This document shows, one piece after another, positions 25,336-35,600 of a stretch of 64,000 nt of DNA (its first letter is position 1; each line of letters starts with the position of its first letter). The stretch is from Streptomyces venezuelae (GTDB lineage Bacteria > Actinomycetota > Actinomycetes > Streptomycetales > Streptomycetaceae). The position numbers were made by a program, and so were the translations under genes. Below the pieces are notes generated by a model, which searched no databases, had not been told where the DNA came from, and saw only the letters and a program-made list of their open reading frames with translations. Location of the stretch: positions 4,588,001-4,652,000 of the forward strand of contig NZ_CP029192.1 of NCBI RefSeq assembly GCF_008642315.1, in the 5' to 3' direction.

Positions 25336-26291
25336 AGGAGATTCCGTACGAGGAGTTGCGGGCGTTCGAGGGCAGGGTCGCCGCGGCGGCGGGCCGCGGC
25401 AAGGACCCGGTCAACGCGCCCATGATCAGGCATTGGTGTGAGGCGATGGGCGACACCAACCCTGCCTACGCGGGGGCGGACCCGGTGGCGCCCGCGACGA
25501 TGCTGCAGGTCTGGACGATGGGCGGCCTCTCGGGCCACGACGGCCGCTCGTCGGCGTACGACGCGTTGTTCGCCCTGCTCGACGGCGCCGGGTACACCTC
25601 GGTGGTCGCCACGGACTGCGAGCAGGAGTACGTGCGGGCACTGCGGCCCGGCGACGAGATCACGTTCGACGCGGTGATCGAGTCGGTGTCGGAGCGCAAG
25701 ACGACCAAGCTGGGGACGGGGCACTTCGTCACGACTCGGATGGACATCCACGCGGGGGGCGCGCTCGCGGGGACACATCGCTTCCGCATCCTCAAGTACG
25801 CCCCGGCGAAGCGGAAACCGAAGGGCAAGCGCCCCCGCCCGGTCGTCAACCGCGACAACGCGGGGTTCTGGGAGGGCGTCGCCGGGCACCGGCTGCTGAT
25901 CCAGCGCTGCGGCGGCTGCGGCACACCGCGCTTTCCCTGGCTGCCCGGCTGCAACGCGTGCGGTTCGCCCGAGTGGGACACGGTCGAGGCGAGCGGCGAG
26001 GGCACGGTCTATTCGTACGTGGTGATGCACCACCCGCCGTTCCCCGCGTTCGACCCGCCCTACGCGGTGGGGCTCGTCGAGCTGGCGGAGGGCGTCCGGA
26101 TCGTCAGCAACGTCGTCGGGGTGCCGTACGACAAGGTGCGGATAGGGATGCGGGTGCGGCTCGAATTCCTGCGGGTGGACGCCGACGTGGAGCTGCCGGT
26201 GTTCCGGGTCGTGGAGGGCGAGGGCGGGGGCGGGGGCGGGGACCAGGAAGTCCGGGGCCGGGGCCGGGGCGGCGCGGGAGGTGAGGGTTGA
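25332..26291 (+). CDS. MaoC-like hydratase fused to DUF35 OB-fold (ChsH2-like)
   Basis: The 319-residue protein has an N-terminal hotdog domain of MaoC type (residues ~1-155; MIRHWCEAMGDTNPAY near residue 36). The C-terminal DUF35 part has a rubredoxin-like zinc ribbon (CGGCGTPRFPWLPGCNACGS) and an OB fold. This is the architecture of ChsH2, which pairs with ChsH1 as an enoyl-CoA hydratase and docks the Ltp2 aldolase through DUF35. GTG start overlaps the previous TGA (GTGA), so the two are translationally coupled. The C-terminus is a Gly/Arg-rich tail. Confidence 0.85.
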   Translation: MKEIPYEELRAFEGRVAAAAGRGKDPVNAPMIRHWCEAMGDTNPAYAGADPVAPATMLQVWTMGGLSGHDGRSSAYDALFALLDGAGYTSVVATDCEQEYVRALRPGDEITFDAVIESVSERKTTKLGTGHFVTTRMDIHAGGALAGTHRFRILKYAPAKRKPKGKRPRPVVNRDNAGFWEGVAGHRLLIQRCGGCGTPRFPWLPGCNACGSPEWDTVEASGEGTVYSYVVMHHPPFPAFDPPYAVGLVELAEGVRIVSNVVGVPYDKVRIGMRVRLEFLRVDADVELPVFRVVEGEGGGGGGDQEVRGRGRGGAGGEG

Positions 26292-26292
26292 C

Positions 26293-27369
26293 ATGGACTT
26301 CACGCCCACGGAGGAGCAGGCCGCCGCCCGCGACCTCGCCGCGGAGATCTTCGCCGACCTGGCCACACCGGAGCGGCTCGCGGCGGCGGGCAGCGGTTCC
26401 GACGCCGAGCTGTGGAAGGCGTTGTGCGCGGCCGGGCTGCCGGGCGCGGTGGAGGACATCGGGCTGCTCGGGCTCGTGCTGCTTCTGGAGGAGCAGGGCC
26501 GGGTGACGGCACAGGTCCCGTTCGCGGCGAGCTGTGTCTACGGGGTGCTGGCGGTCGCCGCGCACGGTACGGCGGAGCAGCGGGACCGGTGGTTGCCCGC
26601 GCTCCGGCAGGGAAGCGTGGTCGCGACGGGGGCGTTGCCGGCGCGGGGCGGAGTGACGACTTCGGCGGACGGGCCCATCTCGGCGGACGGGACACTGACC
26701 GGCACGGTGGGATGGGTGCCGTGGCTCAGGGACGCGTCGGTCGTCCTGGTGGCGGCTGCCGACCGCACCCTGTGGCTGGTGCGGGTCGCCGACGCGCAGG
26801 TGGAGCCGGTCGAGCTGACCGCGCCCTGGGCGGCGGGGCGGCTCGTCCTCGACGGCACGCCGGGGGAGCGTCTGGGCGGCATCGGGGCGTACGACGACGT
26901 GCGGGCGGGGGCGCGGATCGCCTTTGCGGGGCTACAGGCCGGGGTGTGCGCGGGGTCGCTGGCCCGCGCGGTGGCCCACACGAACGAGCGGGAACAGTTC
27001 GGCCGCCCTCTCGCCGCGAAACAGGGCGTGCAACTCCGGGCCGCGGATGCCTACATGGACACGGAGGCGATACGCGTCACGGCCTACGAAGCGGCCTGGC
27101 GCAGGGACACGGGCCTGCCGTACGACACGCACGCGCTGACCGCCGCGTGGTGGGCGTCGGAGGCGGGCACGCGCGTCGTCCACACGGGCCAGCACCTGCA
27201 CGGCGGCGTGGGAGCCGACCTCGACCATCCGGTGCACCGGCACTTCCTGTGGGGTCGGCAGCTGGACGCGTACCTGGGATGCGGCAGCGAAGTCCTGGAA
27301 GAGCTCGGCGAGTTGCTCAGCCAGGGCGGACGACACGGACGCTGCGGACGACAAGGCGGCCCGGAATGA
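26293..27369 (+). CDS. Acyl-CoA dehydrogenase, divergent subunit
   Basis: This 358-residue protein keeps the acyl-CoA dehydrogenase fold but is degenerate in the flavin-binding loops (ATGALPARGGVTTSADGPIS replaces the usual GxTEPxAGSD). It retains REQFGRPLAAKQGVQLRAAD and HLHGGVGADLDHPVHRHFLW. This is the pattern of the partner subunit in heterotetrameric steroid acyl-CoA dehydrogenases. ATG 26293 is preceded by GGGAGGTGA and starts 2 bp after the previous stop; an earlier GTG at 26281 overlaps it. Co-transcribed with its neighbours. Confidence 0.82.
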   Translation: MDFTPTEEQAAARDLAAEIFADLATPERLAAAGSGSDAELWKALCAAGLPGAVEDIGLLGLVLLLEEQGRVTAQVPFAASCVYGVLAVAAHGTAEQRDRWLPALRQGSVVATGALPARGGVTTSADGPISADGTLTGTVGWVPWLRDASVVLVAAADRTLWLVRVADAQVEPVELTAPWAAGRLVLDGTPGERLGGIGAYDDVRAGARIAFAGLQAGVCAGSLARAVAHTNEREQFGRPLAAKQGVQLRAADAYMDTEAIRVTAYEAAWRRDTGLPYDTHALTAAWWASEAGTRVVHTGQHLHGGVGADLDHPVHRHFLWGRQLDAYLGCGSEVLEELGELLSQGGRHGRCGRQGGPE

Positions 27370-27389
27370 AGGAAGAGGGGAGGGGCGGC

Positions 27390-27851
27390 ATGACGATGAC
27401 GCAGGGCGAGAAGCTGGCACCGCTGGAGATCCCGATCACCCGCACTCTGATCGTCTCCGGGGCCATCGCATCCCGGGACTACCAGGACGTGCACCACGAC
27501 GCGGAGCTCGCACAGGCCAAGGGCTCCCCCGACATCTTCATGAACATCCTGACGACGAACGGCCTCGTCGGGCGGTACGTCACGGACCGCTTCGGCCCGG
27601 CGGCCGTGCTGCGCAAGGTGGCGATACGGCTGGGGGCGCCCAACTATCCCGGCGACACCATGGTGTTGAGCGGGACCGTCGAGCAGGTCGAGGCGTCGTC
27701 CGACGGAGCGACGGCCGTGGTCAGGGTCGTCGGGGCGAACGGCATCGGCAACCACGTCACCGGCACGGTCACCGTGACCGTCCCCGAGGGCGCCGATCGA
27801 CCGACGGGGCCCGAAGAAGCCGAGCCATCCGAAGAAGGAGGCCCCGCATGA
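27390..27851 (+). CDS. MaoC-like hydratase (ChsH1-like)
   Basis: The 153-residue hotdog protein has the MaoC hydratase dyad region (ASRDYQDVHHDAELAQAKGS, with Asp and His) and the following PDIFMNILTTNGLVGRYVTD. It would pair with the MaoC half of the DUF35 protein to hydrate an enoyl-CoA. ATG 27390 has GAGGGGAGGGGCGGC in front; ATG 27366 is an alternative. The stop overlaps the next ATG (ATGA), showing coupling to the thiolase-fold gene. Confidence 0.85.
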   Translation: MTMTQGEKLAPLEIPITRTLIVSGAIASRDYQDVHHDAELAQAKGSPDIFMNILTTNGLVGRYVTDRFGPAAVLRKVAIRLGAPNYPGDTMVLSGTVEQVEASSDGATAVVRVVGANGIGNHVTGTVTVTVPEGADRPTGPEEAEPSEEGGPA

Positions 27852-29014
27852 GTGTCCGTTCGCGCGACAGCCTCGGCGGCAGGGCAGCGATCGTCGGCAT
27901 AGGGGCGACGGAGTTCTCCAAGGACTCGGGCCGCAGTGAGCTCAAGCTGGCCGTGGAGGCGGTCGGTGCGGCGCTGGAGGACGCCGGGCTCACTCCCGAC
28001 GACGTCGACGGCATGGTCACCTTCACCATGGACACCAACCCGGAGATCACGGTCGCCCAGGCGGCCGGCATAGGGGAGCTGTCCTTCTTCTCCCGCATCC
28101 ACTACGGCGGCGGTGCGGCCTGCGCCACCGTCCAGCAGGCGGCCCTCGCCGTGGCGACCGGGGTGGCCGAAGTCGTCGTCTGCTACCGCGCGTTCAACGA
28201 ACGTTCCGGGCGCAGATTCGGCTCCGGGGTGCAGCAGCGCGAACCCTCCGCCGAAGGCGCCGCGCTCGGCTGGGCCCTCCCGTTCGGCCTGCTGACGCCC
28301 GCCTCCTGGGTGGCGATGGCGGCCCAGCGCTATCTGCATGCGTATGGCCTGGCGCCGGAGGCCTTCGGGCACGTGGCCGTCATGGACAGGAAGTACGCGG
28401 CGACCAACCCCGCGGCGTACTTCCACGGCAAGCCGATCACGCTGGAGGACCATGCCGCGTCCCGCTGGATCGTCGAGCCCCTCCGTCTCCTGGACTGCTG
28501 CCAGGAGACGGACGGCGCCCAGGCGATCGTCGTCACGAGCGCGGAGCGGGCCCGCGACCTCAGGCATCCGCCCGCCGTGATCGCCGCGGCGGCCCAGGGC
28601 GCCGGCCGGGCGCAGGAGCAGATGACCAGCTTCTACCGCGACGATCTGAGGGGGCTGCCGGAGATGGGGGTGGTGGCGAGGCAGTTGTGGCGTACGTCGG
28701 GTCTTGGCCCCTCGGACATCGACGTCGGAATCCTCTACGACCACTTCACCCCGTTCGTGCTGATGCAATTGGAGGAGTTCGGGTTCTGCGGTCCTGGCGA
28801 GGCCCCGGACTTCGTGGCCGGGGAGAGGCTGCCGCTGAACACGCACGGCGGACAGCTCGGCGAGGCCTACCTCCACGGCATGAACGGCATAGCGGAGGCA
28901 GTCCGTCAGGTGCGCGGCACCTCCGTGAACCAGATGCCCGGGGCCTCGCGCACGCTGATCACGGCCGGCACGGGGGTCCCCACATCGGGGCTGATTCTGG
29001 GGTCGGACGGCTGA
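27848..29014 (+). CDS. Thiolase-fold lipid-transfer protein (Ltp2-like aldolase)
   Basis: The 388-residue protein has a thiolase fold of the sterol carrier/lipid-transfer type: AAIVGIGATEFSKDSGRSEL at the N-terminus, ATVQQAALAVATGVAEVVVC, and the C-terminal NTHGGQLGEAYLHGMNGIAE. The thiolase active-site Cys is not obvious, as in Ltp2, which acts as a retro-aldolase on the hydrated side chain together with the DUF35 protein. Last gene of the operon, ATGA-coupled to the gene before. Confidence 0.85.
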   Translation: MSVRSRDSLGGRAAIVGIGATEFSKDSGRSELKLAVEAVGAALEDAGLTPDDVDGMVTFTMDTNPEITVAQAAGIGELSFFSRIHYGGGAACATVQQAALAVATGVAEVVVCYRAFNERSGRRFGSGVQQREPSAEGAALGWALPFGLLTPASWVAMAAQRYLHAYGLAPEAFGHVAVMDRKYAATNPAAYFHGKPITLEDHAASRWIVEPLRLLDCCQETDGAQAIVVTSAERARDLRHPPAVIAAAAQGAGRAQEQMTSFYRDDLRGLPEMGVVARQLWRTSGLGPSDIDVGILYDHFTPFVLMQLEEFGFCGPGEAPDFVAGERLPLNTHGGQLGEAYLHGMNGIAEAVRQVRGTSVNQMPGASRTLITAGTGVPTSGLILGSDG

Positions 29015-29066
29015 ACGCGGCGCGTGTCCCTGCGGCGGGGCGGGTCGGCGGGCTTTCACTCTCCGT

Positions 29067-29933
29067 ATGCGTATCCGGAAGACGATCATTGGATTCGTCC
29101 TCGTCCTGACGGCCCTGACCATGGACCTCACCGCGTCCCCACCAGGAACAGCCGCACCAAGAACAGCAGCAGACCTGGCCGCACCAGGCACCACCGCCCC
29201 GGGCGCGCCCGCCAAGGTGACGACCTTCAGCGGCTGGGCCTTCGACACCTGTCTCACCCAGTCCACCGACACGATGCGGCGCTGGCGCGACTCCAAGTAC
29301 CGAGCCGTCGGCGTGTACTACGGAGGCCGCGGCCGGGCCTGCAAGCGGCAGCCGCACCTGAACCACGCCTGGATGCGCGCCGTGAAGCAGATGGGCTGGC
29401 GGGTCCTCCCGGTGTACGTCGGGTCGCAGTCGCCGTGCGTCGTCGCGAAGAACAAGAAGCACGTCCGCATGGGAAAGCACCCCTGGGAGCAGGGGAAGAA
29501 GGAGGGAGGCGACGCGGTACGCGCGGCGAAGGCGATCGGGATCCGGCAGCAGAGCCCGCTCTACCTGGACATGGAGGCGTACACCTACCGGAAGCAGAAG
29601 TGCGCGGCGTCGACGCTCTCCTTCGTCAGGTCCTGGGACCGCGAGGTGCGCAGGCTCGGGTACGTGCCCGGGTTCTACAGCAGCGCGGACTCCGGGGTGC
29701 GGCACATGGAGGCGGCGCGCCGTGCGGGCGTACGGGACCTGCCGTCGGTGATGTGGTTCGCGCGCTGGCACACCAAACCCCACCTGTACCGGGAGCCCGC
29801 GCTGGCGGCTGACGCGTGGCGTCCGGCACGGCGTATCCACCAGTACGCCGGGAACAAGAAGGAGCGGCACGGCGGGCGGACGCTGGTGATCGACCGCAAC
29901 CTGATGCACGCTCCCGTGGCGCGCGTCGACTAG
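29067..29933 (+). CDS. Secreted DUF1906 (glycoside hydrolase-like) protein
   Basis: This 288-residue protein has a signal peptide (KTIIGFVLVLTALTMDLTAS), a Pro/Ala/Thr linker and a DUF1906 TIM-barrel-like domain starting at GWAFDTCLTQSTDTMRRWRD. The acidic residues of YLDMEAYTYR and the end segment HQYAGNKKERHGGRTLVIDR agree with this GH25-related family, which is thought to act on peptidoglycan or other glycans outside the cell. It follows the operon by 52 bp but has its own terminator. Confidence 0.8.
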   Translation: MRIRKTIIGFVLVLTALTMDLTASPPGTAAPRTAADLAAPGTTAPGAPAKVTTFSGWAFDTCLTQSTDTMRRWRDSKYRAVGVYYGGRGRACKRQPHLNHAWMRAVKQMGWRVLPVYVGSQSPCVVAKNKKHVRMGKHPWEQGKKEGGDAVRAAKAIGIRQQSPLYLDMEAYTYRKQKCAASTLSFVRSWDREVRRLGYVPGFYSSADSGVRHMEAARRAGVRDLPSVMWFARWHTKPHLYREPALAADAWRPARRIHQYAGNKKERHGGRTLVIDRNLMHAPVARVD

Positions 29934-30020
29934 ACGGTGCACCTGGCGCCGAGCACCTGGCGCGGGGGCGCCGGGCCGGGGCGGTTCTCAGGGATGAACC
30001 CTCAGGGGCCGCTCCGTCTC

Positions 30021-30041
30021 CTCCACCTGTAGGAGGTGGAG
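30021..30041 (+). terminator. Hairpin after the DUF1906 gene
   Basis: CTCCACCT (30021-30028) pairs with AGGTGGAG (30034-30041) around a 5-nt loop, 87 bp after the stop. Confidence 0.5.
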
Positions 30042-30129
30042 CCAGCCCCACTCGTACAACCTGAGGCGGACACCGCTTCGGGACCTGCGGCCGATCCGCT
30101 GAAGTAGGGGGCGCTTCTAGCGTGGAGCC

Positions 30130-30720
30130 ATGACCGCATCCATGGTGACCGTGTGCACCAGCGCATCGAAGGCCGCGACGCGGGGCACGGGTCCGACGAG
30201 GGCCGCCGGGCCCGCCGCGCGCCCGTCGTATCCGTCGTTCGCGTCCTACGTACGGGCACGCCAGCCCGTACTGCTGCGCACCGCCCGCTCGCTGACCGCG
30301 AATCCGAGCGATGCCGAGGACCTGCTGCAGACCGCGCTCACCAAGACGTACGTGGCGTGGGACCGGATCGAGGACCACCGGGCGCTCGACGGCTATGTGC
30401 GCCGCGCCCTGCTGAACACGCGTACGTCGCAGTGGCGCAAGCGGAAGGTCGACGAGTTCGCCTGCGACGAGCTGCCGGAGCCGGAGGTGACGCCGGCGGG
30501 GGACCCGGCCGAGCAGCAGGTGCTCCGGGACGCGATGTGGCGCGCGATCATGAAGCTGCCGGCGCGGCAGCGGGCCATGGTCGTCCTCAGGTATTACGAG
30601 GATCTGAGCGAGGCGCAGACCGCCGAGGTGCTCGGGGTGTCCATCGGCACCGTCAAGAGCGCGGTGTCGCGCGCGCTCGGCAAGCTCCGCGAGGACCCGG
30701 AGCTGACGCCGGTCCGCTGA
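30130..30720 (+). CDS. SigE-family ECF RNA polymerase sigma factor
   Basis: The 196-residue protein has sigma region 2 (RTARSLTANPSDAEDLLQTA, then WDRIEDHRALDGYVRRALLN) and region 4 (KLPARQRAMVVLRYYEDLSE, then EVLGVSIGTVKSAVSRALGK). The layout matches the Streptomyces 'SigE family' of ECF factors. No anti-sigma gene lies next to it, so control is not evident. The N-terminal ~35 residues are Ala/Thr-rich; a later start is possible. Confidence 0.85.
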   Translation: MTASMVTVCTSASKAATRGTGPTRAAGPAARPSYPSFASYVRARQPVLLRTARSLTANPSDAEDLLQTALTKTYVAWDRIEDHRALDGYVRRALLNTRTSQWRKRKVDEFACDELPEPEVTPAGDPAEQQVLRDAMWRAIMKLPARQRAMVVLRYYEDLSEAQTAEVLGVSIGTVKSAVSRALGKLREDPELTPVR

Positions 30721-30769
30721 CGCCGGGTCCCTGACGCAGGCCAGGCGCGGCCCACCGAACCGGGCCGAC

Positions 30770-30813
30770 GATGATCGATCATCCCCTGGACTAGTGACAT
30801 ACCGCGCGGTATG
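30770..30813. promoter_or_regulatory. Two perfect palindromes before the acyl-CoA ligase
   Basis: GATGATCGATCATC (30770-30783) and CATACCGCGCGGTATG (30798-30813) are perfect palindromes of 14 and 16 bp. The second looks like a TetR-family operator. Their position 73 bp or more before the GTG at 30886 argues that the ligase starts there and not at 30811. Confidence 0.6.
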
Positions 30814-30885
30814 CGCGCAGAATCAGCGCAGCCCCCTTACTGCCGCGTAGGCGATGTCCAGGCGATGTCGCATCAGGAGGACGCC

Positions 30886-32532
<1,647 letters not shown>

Positions 32533-32535
<3 letters not shown>

Positions 32536-32617
32536 CGCGAGCCCGTACCGGACGCGAGCTCGTGCTGGACGCGAGCTCGTGCTGGACGCGAGCTCGTACC
32601 GGACGCGAGCTCGCGCC
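32533..32617. repeat. Five tandem 17-bp repeats with CGAGCTCG core
   Basis: Units at 32533-32549, 32550-32566, 32567-32583, 32584-32600 and 32601-32617 follow the pattern GGACGCGAGCTCGTGCT with 1-4 changes; the first copy reaches into the fadD stop codon and has CCC for CTC. Each of the last four has the 8-bp palindrome CGAGCTCG. They fill the space between the convergent stops. Confidence 0.85.
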
Positions 32618-32620
32618 TTC

Positions 32621-35600
32621 CTAATTCGTGCCGATCTTCGCCAGCAGGTCCACGATCCGGCCCTGAACCTCCGCGCTCGTGGACCGCTCCGCCAGGAACA
32701 GGACGGTCTCGCCCGCGGCGAGCTTCGGGAGCTCGGTCTCGTCGACGGCCGCGGTGTAGACGACCAGCGGAGTGCGGTTCAACTGGCCGTTCGCGCGCAG
32801 CCAGTCGACGATGCCGGCCCTGCGGCGGCGTACCTGCAGCAGGTCCATCACCACGAGGTTCGGGCGCATCTGGGCCGCGAGCGTCACCGCGTCCGCGTCG
32901 CTCTCGGCCCGCGCGACCTGCATGCCGCGCCGCTCCAGCGTGGCCGTCAGGGCGAGCGCGATCTCCTCGTGCTCCTCGATGAGCAGGACGCGCGAGGGGT
33001 GCTGCTCGCTGTCGCGCGGTGCCAGGGCCTTGAGGAGTACGGCGGGATCGGCGCCGTACGCCGCCTCGCGCGTCGCCTGCCCGAGCCCCGCCGTCACGAG
33101 GACGGGCACCTCGGCCGCCACGGCTGCCTGCCGCAGCGACTGGAGCGCCGTGCGCGTGATCGGCCCGGTCAGCGGGTCCACGAACAGCGCCGCGGGGAAC
33201 GCCGCGATCTGCGCGTCGACCTCTTCGCGCGAGTGCACGATCACCGGGCGGTAGCCGCGGTCGCTCAGCGCCTGCTGCGTGGTCACGTCCGGCGCGGGCC
33301 ACACCAGGAGGCGGCGCGGGTTGTCCAGCGGCTCGGGCGGCAGCTCGTCGTCCATGGGCTGGGGCTGCGGGCGGTTCGCGACCTCCACGGCGCCGCCGGG
33401 CCCGTCGAGCGGCTCCGGGCCCTCGTCGGCGTCCTCGTCAGGGGCGCCGATCGCGTACGAACGGCCCGCGCCCTCGGAGGCCGACGCGATACGGGACTGC
33501 GGGTGCTGCTGCGCCGGGGCCGCCGACTGCTGTGCCTGGGCCTGGGGCTGCGGATGCGGGCGCGCCGAGGTCTCGGGGCGCTCGTCGGCCGAGGGGTCGG
33601 GCGGCGTGGACAGCCTGCGCCGACGCCCGGAGCCGCCGAGCGTGTGCGACTGCGGTGCGGCGCCGGCCGCCTGGGACTGCTGCGGGTCGGCGGCAGGGCC
33701 GGGGACGGGTGCGTCCGGTGCCGGCATCGGTCCCGCCGGGGCGGGCGATGGAGCCTGCGGAGCCTGCGGGGGCTGCGGTGACTGGGGGATGTGGGGGGCC
33801 CGGGGCGGCTGTTGCGACCGCTGCTGCTGCGGGCGGCCCTGACCCGGAACGGTGGCTCCGCCCTGCGGCGCCCCCTGCTGCGCGCCCGCCTGCTGCTCGG
33901 CGATCTGCTGGCCGAACGGCACGCCCTGCCCGAGCGTACGCACGCTGATCGCGCGCCCCTGCGTCGAGTTGGGGTCACCGGGCGCGGCCTCGGCGGGCAG
34001 CGGCTGGGCCGCCCGCGCCTGTGCTCCGCGCTCGGGCGGGAGCGCGGTGCCGCGGCCCGGCGTCGGGACGCCGTGCGCGGGAGTACCGGAGGAGTGCGGG
34101 GTGCCCTGCGCGGGCACGCCGCCGGGCGGAGTCGTGCCGTCGGGCCACGGCTGCGGGGCGGGCGCGGGCGTAGGTGCGGACGCGGGCAGCGGGCCGGACT
34201 CGGCATCCGGGCCGCCCTGTCGCGGGTTCCTCGGGTCCTGGGCGGGGGCCGTCCGGTCCGCCGGTGCGGCCTGCTCCGTGGGGGCCGTCGACGCCGGGGC
34301 GGCCGGAGCCGGGGAAGTCTGGCGGGAGCGGCGGCCCGTCGGGGCCTGCGTCGGGTGCGGCTGGGGCGGAGTGTGATCGTCTCCCCCAGGAACAGCCGAC
34401 CCGCGATGCCCACCGTCACCCTGCACCCCACGGCCCTGGGCGCCTCCGCCTTGGATGCCCTGCGGACCACCGTCCGGCACGCCGCCGCCTTGGATGCCCC
34501 GGCCCTGCCCGCCACCGTCCGGCATGCCGCCGCCTTGGATGCCACCGTCTTGCATGCCGCTGCCTTGGACGCCCCGGCCCTGCGGACCGCCGTCCGGCAC
34601 GCCGCCGCCCTGCACACCACGGCCTTGCGCGCCACCGTCCGGCATGCCACCGCCCTGGGTGCCCCGGCCCTGCACGCCACCGTCCGGCGCACCGCCGCCC
34701 CGCACACCACGGCCCTGCACGCCGCCGCCCTGCACGCCGCCGCCCTGGGCGCCCACGCTCTCCTGACCCACGTACTCCGGTTCCACGTACTCCTGCCCGG
34801 CGTACTCCTGTCCCGGGGCGCGGTCGGCCGTGGCGGGGGGCAGGGCGAAGACGCGTCCGTTGTTCGCCTCCTCGGCCTCGGCGCGCTCCTTGGCGGCGGC
34901 CAGCGCGCGGCGCGCACGCCGCCCCGTGGGCTTCCCCGCGTCCTCGCCCTGCCCGGCACCGGGCGTCTCCGCCGGGCCCGAGGCCAGCGCGGGCAGCGCG
35001 TGCTGCTCACCGGCGCGCCGTGCACGGCGGCCCGTCGCCCCGCTGGGCACGGGCACGCCCTGCGGCGGCACCGTCTCGCCCAACGCGGCGGATCCGGCCG
35101 CGTGTTCCGCCGCCGTCATCACGGCACCCTCGGCCGCGCTCGGCCGGCCGCGCCGCCGTCCCGTACCGCCACCGGCGGGGGCGCCACCCGACGTCTCCGG
35201 GGACGAGGCCTGCGGGGTCACAGCGGGTTCGTCCGCCCGCGGGCCCACCAGATCGGTGGCCACGGAGCCGCCGAGGCTCTCCGGGGAGGCCTCCGCCGCA
35301 CGCCGGCCCCGGCGCCGTCCCGTACCGCTCGGCGCGGCACCCTCGTCGGCGCCGCTCTCCGGGTCCGCCGCTTCCGCGCCCCCGCTCTCCAGGAAGGAGT
35401 CCACCGAGGGACGCCGAGCCCGCCGACGCCCCCCACCGGCACCCGCACCCGCACCCGCACCCGAGGGACCGGACGCCTGCGCGGGCACGACGGCCGAGCC
35501 GCCGCCCCCCGTGAAGCCGTCGGGAACCGCCCCGATCGGCACCTCGAGCACATACGCGCTGCCGCCCATGCCCGGCACCTCGTGCGTCTGCAGCACACCT

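Noticed and set aside
34430..34750. A CRISPR-like array
   Set aside because: The repeats are short, degenerate and in frame with the giant kinase gene, without unique spacers. No CRISPR array was seen anywhere in the window.
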